Shown: one piece after another, positions 5,181-6,060 of the stretch
Layout: each line of letters begins with the position of its first letter
How positions within the stretch are numbered: position 1 is the stretch's first letter
Assembly (NCBI GenBank): GCA_009776995.1
Contig: WRMR01000318.1
Location: 1 to 6,060, forward strand
DNA length: 6,060 nt
Reading direction: 5' to 3'
Origin: Planctomycetaceae bacterium
GTDB lineage: Bacteria; Planctomycetota; Planctomycetia; Pirellulales; Thermoguttaceae
Program-made: the position numbers and the translations under genes
The notes under the pieces: generated by a model
Told to the model about the DNA's origin: nothing
The model's input: only the letters and a program-made list of their open reading frames with translations
The model's database searches: none

Positions 5181-6060
5181 TTACAATTGCTTGAATAGTA
5201 GCAAGAGCAGTTTGAGAAGTGGGCAACGAGTCGCTTTCCTGGCTTCCCGGAGGTTTTGGATCGTATTCCGAAACGAGTTCATGCAATCGTGGGAGCAAAA
5301 CCGCTTTTCCGTGTTCATGGAACGCGGAACGACGGTCACATCACATCCCAGAGCTTTGCAACAACGTGGCGTCACTCCAACGGGAAGGGCGATGACTTCT
5401 TCAGGAGAAATGATCGCCGGTTCGAGTTCACCGGAAAACAGAGTTTTGAGAACGGCGCGATGTTTGGCCTGCCGCAATTCGTCTTTTGGAGTCATGGTCT
5501 CCGGCAATACTGTCGGTGGTGGAGCGATCTCCCTTGCGGTTTCCGGTTCAGGCGTCTTTCCAACGGGCGACACGGGTGGTTCTGGAATTGCAGGTTTACG
5601 AGATGGAGTGGGCGGTATAAGAGGTTCCGCAACGCAGGATTCTTCCGTTGTGGGCCCATCCAAACCTTGATCCGGAGTAGCCACATCCTCCGGTTGTTTT
5701 GCCGAAGCACGAGCCGCCAATTGTTTGGCATATCGCTTCGCCGATTCGCGCCGGCGTTGTTCCTTGCCTTTCTGGGTGGCGCGATACCTCTTCTTGCGAA
5801 TCTTCGCCTGCAACTGTTTGGGGGAAAGATCGGAAGTTTCACAAATGGCCTCCCAGGGCTCTTTGAGTCCAGAGTGGTTGTAACATTCCTCACTGCAAAA
5901 AATCGTGAGATGACAACGGGATTTGAATTTTTTAGTGCATCCTTTGAGCGCACATTCTTTTACACGAGGCTGATAATCCTGGCACAGGCGACCGAGTGGA
6001 CATTGCCACTCGGGGTTGGGAAAGAGCGGAGGGAGATTTGGGGGGGGCGCCCCCGCCCCC
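5181..6060 (-). CDS. Protein with two cysteine (zinc-like) modules, partial at its 5' end
   Basis: Function unknown. The frame is open from the right edge to TAA 5181, giving 292 visible codons and no ATG or GTG start, so the true start lies beyond the window. A TTG at 5813 would give only 210 residues and cut off the first cysteine module, so it is not the start. In visible numbering: a Pro-rich beginning, a CPLGRLC segment (20-26), module 1 with C36-x4-C41-x13-C55-x3-C59, a very basic helix (about 85-122, KKRYRATQKGKEQRRR), a Pro/Glu-rich linker (about 123-189), a helical segment (about 191-215), and module 2 with C234-x4-C239-x15-C255-x3-C259. Both modules end in F-C-S-x2-C followed by a helix. 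The tail is a leucine run (LLKLLLLLF). Cysteine spacing suggests zinc binding, and the basic helix suggests nucleic-acid contact; both are inference. I associate this architecture with Planctomycetes, from memory. Confidence 0.75.
   Translation of the reverse strand, partial: GAGAPPPNLPPLFPNPEWQCPLGRLCQDYQPRVKECALKGCTKKFKSRCHLTIFCSEECYNHSGLKEPWEAICETSDLSPKQLQAKIRKKRYRATQKGKEQRRRESAKRYAKQLAARASAKQPEDVATPDQGLDGPTTEESCVAEPLIPPTPSRKPAIPEPPVSPVGKTPEPETAREIAPPPTVLPETMTPKDELRQAKHRAVLKTLFSGELEPAIISPEEVIALPVGVTPRCCKALGCDVTVVPRSMNTEKRFCSHDCMNSFRNTIQNLREARKATRCPLLKLLLLLFKQL

Noticed and set aside
5104..5298. Minus-strand frame of 64 codons overlapping the 3' end of the cysteine-module gene
   Set aside because: Considered as a frameshifted continuation of that gene, but the cysteine module and following helix finish in the main frame and this frame shows no related motif.
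5191..5670. Plus-strand open frame of 159 codons, Gly/Ser rich
   Set aside because: It is the antisense of the proline-rich linker of the cysteine-module gene; proline codons read as glycine on the other strand, which explains its length and composition.
1..6060. CRISPR array, tRNA, rRNA or insertion sequence
   Set aside because: I saw no regularly spaced repeats, cloverleaf, rRNA-like segment or transposase motif. The repeats present are copies of rmlD.

Overview
All convincing genes lie on the minus strand, so they read from right to left. The window looks like an accessory locus of an uncultured or poorly known bacterium. Planctomycetota is the best guess. That rests on the two cysteine-rich proteins at the right side, which are built like zinc-module proteins I associate with that phylum (recollection, not a search). 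Strong AGGAG-type ribosome binding sites precede several genes. No rRNA, tRNA, CRISPR array or transposase is visible.

Layout in transcription order: (1) 6060-5181, the 3' 292 codons of a gene that runs off the window, encoding two similar cysteine modules separated by a basic segment and a proline-rich linker; (2) 5180-4793, a gap with no convincing gene; (3) 4792-4511, a small zinc-ribbon protein; (4) 4473-4381, a truncated 5' end of an rmlD copy; (5) 4351-4142, a truncated 5' end of a polysaccharide pyruvyl transferase-like gene; (6) 4048-1758, three intact, tightly packed genes: GT2 glycosyltransferase, rmlD (dTDP-4-dehydrorhamnose reductase) and a second GT2 glycosyltransferase; (7) 1757-1625, a decayed 3' end of another rmlD; (8) 1621-1206, a broken pyruvyl transferase-like gene of a different subfamily; (9) 1173-787, a 128-residue protein of unknown function; (10) a long hairpin at 729-780; (11) 655-107, a SAM-dependent methyltransferase-like protein.

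The central theme is surface-glycan biosynthesis. RmlD would supply dTDP-L-rhamnose and the GT2 enzymes would transfer sugars. The pyruvyl transferase genes, now broken, would once have added pyruvate ketals. The most notable result is that three rmlD sequences (one whole, one 5' stub, one 3' stub) and two pyruvyl transferase remnants lie within 3.3 kb. In both degraded stretches an rmlD remnant is followed by a pyruvyl transferase remnant. This points to repeated duplication, recombination and deletion of glycan modules. The 56-residue start of the left pyruvyl transferase and the 3' rmlD remnant are easy to miss because they are short and frame-broken.
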